Shown here piece by piece: positions 1-5,253 of a stretch of DNA of 12,645 bases (position 1 is its first letter; every line of letters begins with the position of its first letter). Under the pieces are notes generated by a model. The model ran no database searches and had not been told where the DNA came from. It was given only the letters and a program-made list of their open reading frames with translations. Made by a program: the position numbers and the translations under genes. Source of the DNA: GCA-020352575 sp041635475 (GTDB lineage: Bacteria > Actinomycetota > Acidimicrobiia > Spongiisociales > JAENVV01); the NCBI GenBank assembly GCA_041635475.1, contig JBFKVA010000062.1, forward strand, positions 1-12,645, given 5' to 3'.

Positions 1-3
1 ACG

Positions 4-31
4 AAGCGGACCCAAACGGGCCCGCTTCCTT
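4..31. terminator. Hairpin, probably the original tRNA-Val terminator
   Basis: Positions 4-13 pair with 18-27 in a 10-bp stem with one mismatch (a G.T wobble if read on the other strand) around a 4-nt loop, followed on the plus strand by a pyrimidine-rich tail. It lies just beyond the tRNA-derived repeat at 33-79. Before the island inserted, it would have sat directly downstream of the tRNA-Val 3' end. Inference from position and folding only. Confidence 0.45.
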
Positions 32-32
32 G

Positions 33-79
33 TGGGCGCTGACGGGCTCGAACCGCCGACCCCTGCCTTGTAAGGGCAG
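33..79 (-). repeat. attL: attL: duplicated 3' part of tRNA-Val
   Basis: These 47 bases match 12381-12427 at 46 of 47 positions, with 40-79 identical to 12388-12427. They correspond to tRNA-Val nucleotides 27-73, from the first base of the anticodon stem to the discriminator base. No 5' half adjoins, so this is a remnant and not a tRNA gene. The one mismatch (position 39 versus 12387) is at tRNA nucleotide 67 in the acceptor stem. Such a direct repeat at the far end from an int gene is the standard mark of site-specific insertion into a tRNA gene. Confidence 0.92.
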
Positions 80-113
80 GAAGGCGGGTCGCCAACACTG
101 GCCCCTTGGCCGT

Positions 114-136
114 AATCCCTTGTGCCGCAAGGGATT
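114..136. other. Left-end hairpin, CCCTTG/CAAGGG type
   Basis: AATCCCTTG (114-122) and CAAGGGATT (128-136) form a perfect 9-bp stem around a 5-nt loop. No T-run follows on either strand, so a classical terminator is doubtful. A near-identical hairpin (AAACCCTTG/CAAGGGTTT) lies at the other island end, 12351-12375, also between the att core and the arm repeats. The mirrored position suggests a role at the attachment site, or insulation of the island from outside transcription. Confidence 0.5.
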
Positions 137-180
137 CGGTGCTCATTGGGTTTCATCGTTTCGCGCTGTTTTCCACCCTC

Positions 181-202
181 TTGCCTACTTTCTGCCTACT
201 TT
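181..202 (+). repeat. Left arm: tandem 11-bp repeat, putative integrase arm-type sites
   Basis: Two tandem copies of (C/T)TGCCTACTTT lie about 100 bp inside the left att core. The 20-bp string TGCCTACTTTCTGCCTACTT at 182-201 recurs exactly at 12291-12310 near the right core, in the same orientation. Tandem direct repeats flanking the core on both sides are typical of arm-type binding sites of tyrosine integrases. The binding role is inferred. Confidence 0.7.
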
Positions 203-237
203 GAAGCTCAAGGCGTCGAGTTCGTGGACGATCCAGA

Positions 238-266
238 TTCACACTGCGTAACATTTGTGTTACGAT
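238..266 (+). promoter_or_regulatory. Antitoxin promoter with overlapping palindromic operator
   Basis: A -35 like TTCACA (238-243), a 17-nt spacer and a -10 like TACGAT (261-266) precede the HigA-like gene. A perfect inverted repeat, CGTAACA (247-253) and TGTTACG (258-264) with a 4-nt centre, covers the end of the spacer and much of the -10. HigA-type antitoxins commonly repress their own promoter through such a palindrome, so autoregulation by the 296-634 product is likely. Confidence 0.65.
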
Positions 267-295
267 ATCGTCGGATTTCACCTTGGAGACATCAC

Positions 296-634
296 ATGAC
301 CGAACGTACCTCGTTTGATCAATACCTCGACGAGCAGCTCAACGACGAAGGGTTCCGCCGCGAATACGAGCTCGCCCAGGCACGGATTGCAGCAGTCGAC
401 GAAATCGTGCGCCGTATCGACACCGCCCGGACCGACCTCGGCATGTCAAAGGCAGACCTGGCACGCGCAATGCGTGTCAAGCCTTCGGCGGTACGTCGAC
501 TCCTCACCGAACAATCATCCAACCCGACCATCGCGACGCTCGCCAAGGCCGCCTACGCCGTGGGGCTCGAGATCACCGTCACGCCGACAACGCATGGGTC
601 CAGCGACAGAACAGCCGAGAGCATCCCGGCCTAA
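296..634 (+). CDS. HigA-like antitoxin, XRE-family HTH
   Basis: This 112-residue protein has a helical N-terminus (YLDEQLNDEGFRREYELAQA) of the kind seen in HigA-like antitoxins, followed by an XRE-type helix-turn-helix at about residues 48-72 (MSKADLARAMRV ... SAVRRLL) and the usual NPTIATLAKAAYAVGLE stretch. It probably neutralises a RelE/HigB toxin and represses its own promoter. The ATG at 296 is chosen because GGAG at 285-288 lies 7 nt upstream and a promoter/operator precedes it; longer in-frame extensions would run through the promoter. The likely toxin gene is convergent and overlaps the stop codon. Family assignment is firm; pairing with that toxin is inference. Confidence 0.85.
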   Translation: MTERTSFDQYLDEQLNDEGFRREYELAQARIAAVDEIVRRIDTARTDLGMSKADLARAMRVKPSAVRRLLTEQSSNPTIATLAKAAYAVGLEITVTPTTHGSSDRTAESIPA

Positions 635-1074
635 GCGACCGATCGAGGGTCCCTCTTCCGGTACTCCTCACCGAGACGCCACACGCGCCGATAGTCCGTC
701 GGCTCAAACTCCGTCCGGAACGGTTTCGCCATGCCGGTGATGAGGATGATGGCCGGCCCACCGAGCCCAACGTCGGTACCGGGCCGCTCAAGGACACAGA
801 AAAGCCGGAAGTGCTTCCGCTGAGGTCCATTGACCCGTACCTCGTAGAAGCCGGCCATCTCATCTCGCATCGCCTCCCAGTACCCGCCACCGGAAAACCT
901 CGGCGGAGGCGCATCCGCCACAGCACGGAGAACCGCAAGCATGGTCGCCCGAACCTTCGTCGGACATGCATCGAGGAATTCTCGGCCCGGGACCGGCTCC
1001 TTCGAGTCATCGGCTGAGTGACGGCAGAAGAAGTAGATCGACCACGGCTCGCTGCCGCTATGGGTATCGATCAT
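631..1074 (-). CDS. RelE/HigB-like toxin (Gp49-like family)
   Basis: The 147-residue product matches the phage-derived Gp49-like/HigB branch of RelE/ParE toxins. Visible features are the central stretch DEMAGFYEVRVNGPQRKHFR, then LFCVLERPG, a strand ending ILITGMAKPFRTEFEPTDY, and the C-terminus LGEEYRKRDPRSVA. Members are generally ribosome-dependent mRNA endonucleases acting in the cytoplasm. The ATG at 1074 follows a purine-rich stretch (GGATGAGGA), and an in-frame stop a few codons upstream limits extension. Its stop codon (631-633) overlaps that of the HigA-like gene (632-634) on the other strand, so the pair is tail to tail. In classical higBA loci the two genes share one promoter. Extra N-terminal residues (about 1-30) compared with short RelE proteins are typical of actinobacterial members. 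Confidence 0.82.
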   Translation of the reverse strand: MIDTHSGSEPWSIYFFCRHSADDSKEPVPGREFLDACPTKVRATMLAVLRAVADAPPPRFSGGGYWEAMRDEMAGFYEVRVNGPQRKHFRLFCVLERPGTDVGLGGPAIILITGMAKPFRTEFEPTDYRRVWRLGEEYRKRDPRSVA

Positions 1075-1288
1075 CCGTCCATAGTCCTCATCCCCTCAAC
1101 ACTCCCCCAGACAGTACCGCGCGGCTTGCTCCGGGACGAAGCACACCGGCCGATCTTCACGCCCCTTGGCGATCTGACTACCGCGACGCGCTCAACCGGA
1201 CCGATTGGTACGGTTCGACGCGTCTATCGTTCTCGTCCGATCTAGCGGTCGGTGCGGGGCGCGACGATCTGGGTAGGTGATACACGAG
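1075..1288. other. Intergenic stretch, no convincing gene
   Basis: This lies upstream of the toxin on the minus strand. A 31-codon open stretch on the minus strand (1099-1191) with high third-position GC has no good start and may be a remnant of a lost gene's 3' end. I see no clear promoter for the toxin; TACTGT (minus strand of 1111-1116) is a possible -10 without a matching -35. Confidence 0.3.
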
Positions 1289-1378
1289 TTGAGACCGGAA
1301 CAACGACTGTGGGTGATAGGCACCGCTGCCCTCGGGTTTGCGATGTTGGCGGTCTACATCGCTCTGATCTCCTCCTGA
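1289..1378 (+). CDS. Small single-pass membrane peptide (29 aa)
   Basis: A TTG start at 1289 is preceded by a strong Shine-Dalgarno sequence, AGGTGA (1275-1280), at 8-nt spacing. The frame gives a charged N-terminus (RPEQR), then a hydrophobic segment (LWVIGTAALGFAMLAVYIAL) long enough to cross the membrane, and stops at TGA 1376-1378. I recognise no family. The ribosome binding site and the clean topology support translation. It could be a stand-alone membrane peptide, or the N-terminal anchor of a gene broken from the open frame that follows at 1432-1668. Confidence 0.4.
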   Translation: MRPEQRLWVIGTAALGFAMLAVYIALISS

Positions 1379-1455
1379 GTCAACATGAGAGGAGGTCCCC
1401 GAAGACCCCCCTTCAAATCGTCGGGTCTTAAGAGGATTCCCAACTGTATCCAACG

Positions 1456-1668
1456 GTGGAGCCTCCCTCCGAGGAAGTGTTTGTCGAGGAGGGCGAGACG
1501 TCGTGGAATCCCTACGAGGGCACGATCGGCGACAAACTCTTCGTCTCTCCCAATGCCGCAGGGGAGATCCCAGCTGAAGTACAACGACAGCTCGAAGCCC
1601 AGGAGCTGTGTGGCGCCAGCGAGAACGAGATCTACGCCCAACGGATAGCGAATGGCGACGGGCCATAG
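1456..1668 (+). CDS. Hypothetical acidic protein or gene fragment
   Basis: The open frame has codon use typical of the window (mostly G or C in third positions) and encodes an acidic, hydrophilic sequence of about 70 residues, including EEGETSWNPYEGTIGDKLF and ending AQRIANGDGP. I recognise no domain. The frame is open from 1432, after TAA at 1429-1431. The first usual start is GTG 1456, but it has no ribosome binding site; AAGAGG at 1430-1435 is too far away. Together with the membrane-peptide frame just upstream, this may be the body of a membrane-anchored protein now split by a frameshift. The start and intactness are uncertain. Confidence 0.35.
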   Translation: MEPPSEEVFVEEGETSWNPYEGTIGDKLFVSPNAAGEIPAEVQRQLEAQELCGASENEIYAQRIANGDGP

Positions 1669-1835
1669 GTCGCTACATGGGGTCGTCTCGGACATCAGCC
1701 GCGTGACACCCTGGTACCAAGGTTCCTGTGTACTCAGAGTCCGCGCTCCGTGGCACTGACCCCAGGACTAGCGGAGCCGATCCTCCGAACCTGTCACGAG
1801 CGGATATCCAGCTGAAACTCACTCTCGGTAACAGG

Positions 1836-2282
1836 TCAGTTGCCGTGGCACCGCTTGTACCTGTAACCCGAGCCACACGGACAGGGAGCATTCCGACCGA
1901 CACTCGACTTGCCCGGTAGCTCAAGCGGTCTGGTCCTAGCCCGCAAGAGACGCTCCAATGCCCGCAGCGACTGCTCCCGTTCGTCCAGACGGCGTTCCCG
2001 GATCTCGAGAGCCTCAGACCTGGCAACCAGCCGCCCCTGCAACTCCGAAGCGAACACCACCCCACGAGGCTCGTCCTCACTCACAAGGACGCCGAGCTCC
2101 TGGTCGACCAGACCGGCGATACCCTCCCCCATCGTCAACCCGATCGCCTGGCAATACCGTCGCCACGTCGACCACATCGCATCCGACAACGGAACCTTGA
2201 CCGTTTGGGTCGCCACAGTGTGTCCAAGCTCAGCGAAGACCCGACGATCGATCTTCGCCAGGCTCCCTCGGTCCAACGCCAT
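1836..2282 (-). CDS. RHH-like and SEC-C zinc-motif protein
   Basis: The 148-residue protein has three parts. Residues 25-64 (TVKVPLSDAMWSTWRRYC ... LTMGEGIAGLVDQEL) look like a ribbon-helix-helix DNA-binding fold, one strand followed by two helices. Residues 85-118 form a charged coiled coil (SEALEIRERRLDEREQSLRA). The C-terminus is a SEC-C zinc motif (GRNAPCPCGSGYRYKRCHG; Cys134, Cys136, Cys145, His146). SEC-C occurs at the end of SecA and as an accessory zinc module in many unrelated proteins. ATG 2282 has GAGGTGA a few nucleotides upstream. The likely role is a DNA-binding regulator of the island, possibly acting on the palindrome just upstream. SEC-C is certain; RHH is probable. Confidence 0.75.
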   Translation of the reverse strand: MALDRGSLAKIDRRVFAELGHTVATQTVKVPLSDAMWSTWRRYCQAIGLTMGEGIAGLVDQELGVLVSEDEPRGVVFASELQGRLVARSEALEIRERRLDEREQSLRALERLLRARTRPLELPGKSSVGRNAPCPCGSGYRYKRCHGN

Positions 2283-2294
2283 CAGCTCACCTCA

Positions 2295-2314
2295 CCGGTA
2301 AACCAGTTAACCGG
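2295..2314. promoter_or_regulatory. Imperfect palindrome upstream of the SEC-C gene
   Basis: CCGGTAAACCAGTTAACCGG matches its own reverse complement at most positions, including both CCGGT/ACCGG ends. It sits immediately upstream of the ribosome binding site of the RHH/SEC-C gene and overlaps the end of the small upstream frame. RHH proteins usually bind short palindromes at their own promoters. Operator function is inferred. Confidence 0.35.
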
Positions 2315-2483
2315 CCGCAACTTGTTGCACGTGCGTGTGGTGCTGAGGGGGTCTGGATGAGAAGCGGGTGACAGGGCTCCCTGAGTCGTCGGTCGAGGTG
2401 ACCTGTTGGCGGTGGCGGTTCGACATCGGGTTCCTTCCTTCGATCTGGTTCATCTGGTCGATCGTGGAGGAGGACCCTGTCAT
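2307..2483 (-). CDS. Possible small hydrophilic protein (58 aa)
   Basis: This frame starts MTGSSSTIDQMNQIEGRNPM and ends HVQQVAAG. It is rich in Ser, Gln, His and Thr with no recognisable domain. In favour of coding are the high third-position GC, the same strand as the SEC-C gene, and a gap of only 24 nt to that gene's start, which suggests an operon. Against it are a weak ribosome binding site (CACGGA), a disordered composition, and a competing open frame over the same bases. Its first codons coincide with a TGACAGGGTC half-site (2473-2482, minus). Confidence 0.3.
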   Translation of the reverse strand: MTGSSSTIDQMNQIEGRNPMSNRHRQQVTSTDDSGSPVTRFSSRPPQHHTHVQQVAAG

Positions 2484-2690
2484 TCCGTGACCATTTGGGC
2501 TGCCTAAGAAGAGAATCTCGAGAGTTCTGTCTTGGCGGTGGACGGCGCGAGACCGGCCGGTCAGTCGTTCCAGAACTTGGCGACAGATCCAGTCGTCTCC
2601 GCCCGGAGCCCTGCAAACACTGGCGATATCGCGAAGTTCGGATCGCTGGCCCGCATTCGCACAACCCGACTGATCCGAATTGGAGGGTTA

Positions 2691-2745
2691 TTGACAGGGT
2701 TGCTGACACTCTGCTGACAGGGTCAGAACGCATGATCGAGGGGTG
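2691..2745 (+). promoter_or_regulatory. Motif copy 1 and control region of the ArdC-like gene
   Basis: TGACACTCTGCTGACAGGGT at 2704-2723 matches three sites near the HTH gene, with a further TTGACAGGGT half-site at 2691-2700. Over 2704-2745 the sequence matches 10925-10966 at 32 of 42 positions. Both regions carry CATGATCG with exactly 6 nt between CATGAT and the start codon (GTG 2743; ATG 10964), and neither start has a spaced Shine-Dalgarno sequence. That fits a -10 element of a leaderless transcript. The TGACA copies lie one helical turn apart, as for a cooperative binding site. Confidence 0.55.
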
Positions 2746-3108
2746 GAATCAGCAGAAACGACCACCAATCGAAGCGACGCCGTGGAGCTGCTCCACGAAC
2801 AGCTGCAGGACTCGCTCCAAGAACTCGTCACCTCCGAGGACTGGCAGCGGGCCCTGGCCGTAGCGACCCGCTTCCACAACTACTCCTTCGCCAACACACG
2901 ACTGATCTGGGCACAGTCCCTGGCCCCCGGGTTCACACCGAGTCCGGTGGCCGGCTATCGGGCTTGGCAGGAACTCGGCCGGCATGTGCAACGAGGTGAA
3001 CGGGGACTGCAGATCCTCGCCCCCGTCATCCGCAAGATCACGCCCGAGAACGGAGAGGAGGAACGGCGAGTGGTGGGGTTCCGAGTCGTCCACATCTTCG
3101 CCCTCGCC
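2743..3108 (+). pseudogene. Truncated ArdC-like ssDNA-binding domain
   Basis: The frame beginning at GTG 2743 encodes about 122 residues of the N-terminal domain found in ArdC-like antirestriction proteins of plasmids and integrative elements: ELVTSEDWQRALAVATRFHN, YSFANTRLIWAQ, VAGYRAWQELGRHVQRGERG and VGFRVVHIFA. ArdC binds single-stranded DNA and helps incoming mobile DNA evade restriction. After VVHIFALAN the usual continuation (DxxQTxGxPLP) is absent and unrelated sequence follows. The same frame runs on to 3396 through an integrase remnant, giving a 217-codon chimera. The fold may be kept, but the protein is not a full ArdC. The upstream control region is shared with the HTH gene. Confidence 0.7.
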
Positions 3109-3166
3109 AACGGTGCAGCAAATCCAGGATCGATCAAGGCCGGTAGCGACAAGACCGAGGCGACTG

Positions 3167-3345
3167 GGATCCGACTACCAAGACCAGGACCTCGGGTTCT
3201 CCAAAGAGAACGGAACAACACCGATTCACCCGCAGGCTTCGCCCAGGCACTCGATCGACTCGCCGCCAAGAGCGACCTGCCGAGAATCCGACTCCACGAC
3301 CTCCGACACACCCATGCGACGGTCGCCCTCCGGGCGAATGTGCTC
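3167..3345 (+). pseudogene. Frameshifted tyrosine recombinase C-terminal fragment
   Basis: Two frames together reconstruct part of an integrase catalytic domain. YQDQDLGFSKENGTTPIHPQ is read from about 3176 in one frame, and FAQALDRLAAKSDLPRIRL followed by HDLRHTHATVALRA from about 3238 to 3342 in another. The second holds the HxxR box (HDLRH). The switch between frames at about 3232-3238 marks an indel, and homology stops before the GH and catalytic Tyr motifs. It is not a copy of the island's active integrase, whose box reads FHDMRHTHVALLID. It is therefore debris of a second integrative element, now read in frame with the ArdC-like piece. Confidence 0.75.
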
Positions 3346-3549
3346 CTATTCCTTGTCTACCCACGGCCACGTTTGAATCATCATCTGGGTCAATGAAGGG
3401 CAGCTCCCTTTCGGCATCTGGTCGGCAACCGACCTCCTCCCGTTCAACCGCCCGAAGCGATGGAAACTAGGGATAACCCCGATGCGGCCGCACCAACCAA
3501 GGGCTATGTTGGAGGAGTGTCAGTCGTCTAGCGCATGAAGGGAGTTCTC
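3346..3549. other. Intergenic region before cassette A
   Basis: No gene is visible. TATGTT at 3505-3510 is a possible -10 about 40 nt before the first cassette gene, without a good -35. GGAGGAG at 3511-3517 lies too far from any start to be its ribosome binding site; AAGGGAG at 3538-3544 serves ATG 3550. Confidence 0.3.
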
Positions 3550-4080
3550 ATGGGTCGACTTGCTTACCGGGTGTCTACCAAACGCTCTGCCGCCGCAATC
3601 GGAGCGACGCTTGCAGGCCTGCTCCTCGGGGCATCCGTCGTAGCCGCGGCTACCCCAACACCCACTCTCTCGCAGACGTATCTCGATGGAGAGAAGTCGT
3701 TCTGCGCGGCGGGGGGCCTCGTCGAGGTCGTCGATCCTATGATCGTGGTCGGTGAGGGCGCTGCTGCTACCCCCCGAGCAGCTGTTGATATGTTTCTCAA
3801 GGAGTCCCGTCGGGGGATTGACAGCCTCCCCGAGACCCTGCAGGAGCTCCTAAATCCCTTGCAGGAGTTCGATGTCGAACAGGCCTTCCTCGATGAGGGA
3901 AGTGGAATCTCGTACTTCGACAGTGGCACCGGTGACTACCTACGGGCCAGGCTGACCGTGCAGAAGTTTGAGTCGGAGGGCTGGTATGTCGTGAACGCCG
4001 TGCGGTGCGAGGACACAGTCGTATCCGACCGAGCAGCGTTTCAGCGAGAGGCTGATCGCCTTCGAACTGAGGGGAAGTGA
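3550..4080 (+). CDS. Secreted protein of unknown function (cassette A, gene 1)
   Basis: The 176-residue product has a signal peptide: basic N-terminus RLAYRVSTKR, hydrophobic core AAAIGATLAGLLLGASVV, and likely cleavage after VVAAA before TPTPTLSQ. The mature part has two cysteines (SFCAAGG and VRCEDTV) that could form a disulphide, an acidic middle with LPETLQELLNPLQEFDVEQ, and a C-terminal strand region YLRARLTVQKFESEGWYVV. I recognise no family. ATG 3550 is preferred to ATG 3535 because AAGGGAG lies 5 nt upstream of 3550. The stop codon is 2 nt before the metalloprotease start, so the genes are coupled. A role as partner, inhibitor or substrate of that protease is only a guess. Confidence 0.8.
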   Translation: MGRLAYRVSTKRSAAAIGATLAGLLLGASVVAAATPTPTLSQTYLDGEKSFCAAGGLVEVVDPMIVVGEGAAATPRAAVDMFLKESRRGIDSLPETLQELLNPLQEFDVEQAFLDEGSGISYFDSGTGDYLRARLTVQKFESEGWYVVNAVRCEDTVVSDRAAFQREADRLRTEGK

Positions 4081-4082
4081 AC

Positions 4083-4742
4083 ATGTTGTCGCTCCAACGA
4101 TCGCTATGGCGCTGGTCCCTTCCGTTCTTTGTGACAGCCTTCTTGTTGGGGGTGTTCTTGGTGAGCGCGTCAAAGACAAGTGCTCACTCAGCTTCCTCGT
4201 GGTATCCACTTGAGTGGCCCTCATCGACGACCGCTTTCAGGCTAGGTCATCTTGACTCGCCACTGAACACCAGTACGGCCAAGAGCTCCATCAAGGCCGG
4301 AGATGACCCGTGGAACGCGACGTCTGCCTCCCACGATTTCTCGAACAGCAGTGAAGACAGCAGCGTGACGTGGACAAATAGTTGCCTCACGACGGGCTAC
4401 GGGAACCAGGTATGGATCGTTAGCGCCGACATCAGTTGGCCTGGCGCCACCTACCGATGCGGTGGCACGTACCTAACTCGTGTGGTCATTGTTTTGGATG
4501 ACGTCGGAATCAGCTGGTATACGGGCTCTGGCTCACCGGGCGGATCGCAGTACGACTTGCGGTCTGTCGTGACACACGAATTCGGGCACGCGGGTGGCTT
4601 CGCCTATCACTGGAGCTCGTCCGATGCCGACTGCACGGGGTCAGACGCAGAGACGATGTGCGTGGGAAACCCGCCGGTAGGGAACGTTTACGAGCGGACC
4701 CTTGAGACACATGAGAAGCATACGTATGACGATGCCTACTAG
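4083..4742 (+). CDS. Secreted matrixin-like zinc metalloprotease (cassette A, gene 2)
   Basis: This 219-residue exported protein has an N-terminal signal/anchor (RWSLPFFVTAFLLGVFLVSA). Its zinc site reads HEFGHAGGFAYH at residues 165-176, with catalytic Glu166, followed by a possible Met-turn in ETMCVG (Met192). Together these point to the metzincin clan, closest to bacterial matrixin-like (M10) proteases. Cysteines at 101, 126, 184 and 193 may form disulphides. The classical motif HExxHxxGxxH puts the third His at position 11; here position 11 is Tyr175 and His176 follows, so the ligand spacing is one residue longer. ATG 4083 has GAGGGGA 7 nt upstream; GTG 4077 would be too close. No obvious long propeptide or cysteine switch is present. 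It should act outside the cell. Confidence 0.8.
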   Translation: MLSLQRSLWRWSLPFFVTAFLLGVFLVSASKTSAHSASSWYPLEWPSSTTAFRLGHLDSPLNTSTAKSSIKAGDDPWNATSASHDFSNSSEDSSVTWTNSCLTTGYGNQVWIVSADISWPGATYRCGGTYLTRVVIVLDDVGISWYTGSGSPGGSQYDLRSVVTHEFGHAGGFAYHWSSSDADCTGSDAETMCVGNPPVGNVYERTLETHEKHTYDDAY

Positions 4743-4745
4743 TCT

Positions 4746-5201
4746 GTGAAGTCGATGCGTTTAGGAGGGAGGGCCTCCACTGCGGCATTGGTCGTCATAC
4801 TTGCTGGCGCTTGCAGCGGCGGAAACCCGCAGACGGCCAGGTCCGTCTCGAGCCAGTCGACTCCGAACACAGCGGCACTTCCGTCGAACCGGGCGACGGG
4901 GCCGGTCGGTGGAGCGTATGTCGCGATCGGCGATTCGTACTACCTGCTCATCTGTGAACGGATCGCCGACTACGGCCTGGGGGTCGATACCGAGAGAGAG
5001 GTATCGACTTGGAGCATCACCGGGGTCGATACGGCCCCCCGAGTGTTCTCGGTCGTGGGGAGGGACCCGGATGAGTACGTAGCGATTGAACTGGACCGAG
5101 CTGATTGTCGCTTGACGGAGAGACGCAGCGGAATGATCGAGTGGTATTTGGGAGTGCGTGCAGACAAAGACGGTCCGCTTGTGTCCACCGATCCTCGGTA
5201 G
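4746..5201 (+). CDS. Probable lipoprotein (cassette A, gene 3)
   Basis: The 151-residue product begins with a basic stretch and the hydrophobic core TAALVVILAGACSGG. The Cys in LAGAC is a plausible lipidation site, although Ala at -3 is less usual than Leu. A low-complexity Ser/Thr/Asn linker to about residue 55 follows, then a folded region with strands (YVAIGDSYYLLICERIAD, EYVAIELDRADCR) and two cysteines. No family is recognised. GTG 4746 starts 3 nt after the protease stop and has no clear ribosome binding site, so re-initiation is likely; ATG 4755 is an alternative. The stop TAG (5199-5201) directly abuts the IS3 end at 5202, so the original C-terminus may be missing. Confidence 0.7.
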   Translation: MKSMRLGGRASTAALVVILAGACSGGNPQTARSVSSQSTPNTAALPSNRATGPVGGAYVAIGDSYYLLICERIADYGLGVDTEREVSTWSITGVDTAPRVFSVVGRDPDEYVAIELDRADCRLTERRSGMIEWYLGVRADKDGPLVSTDPR

Positions 5202-5233
5202 TGAATCACCCCGGGTTTGGTAGAGACTCTGAT
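5202..5233 (+). repeat. IS3 left terminal inverted repeat
   Basis: This begins TGAATCACCCCGGGTTTGG and matches the reverse complement of 6547-6578 at 22 of 32 positions. It is also close to the end of the truncated IS at 9043 (21 of the first 24 bases match). Confidence 0.8.
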
Positions 5234-5253
5234 GTTCCCCGGGTTTTCCGGAG

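Noticed and set aside
33..79. A second tRNA-Val gene at the left edge
   Set aside because: Only nucleotides 27-73 are present; the D arm and 5' acceptor strand are replaced by island sequence.
1099..1191. A 31-codon minus-strand stretch ending VCFVPEQAARYCLGEC, just upstream of the toxin
   Set aside because: It looks protein-like, but there is no start codon with a ribosome binding site and no recognisable family. At most it is a remnant.
1178..1695. Minus-strand frames of 113 and 162 codons opposite 1289-1668
   Set aside because: They have no domain, their composition is shadow-like, and codon bias favours the plus-strand frames.
2287..2733. A 148-codon minus-strand frame
   Set aside because: It is rich in Arg, Pro and Ser with no motif, lacks a ribosome binding site, and overlaps the conserved promoter motif. 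The shorter frame at 2307-2483 is the more plausible reading of that strand.
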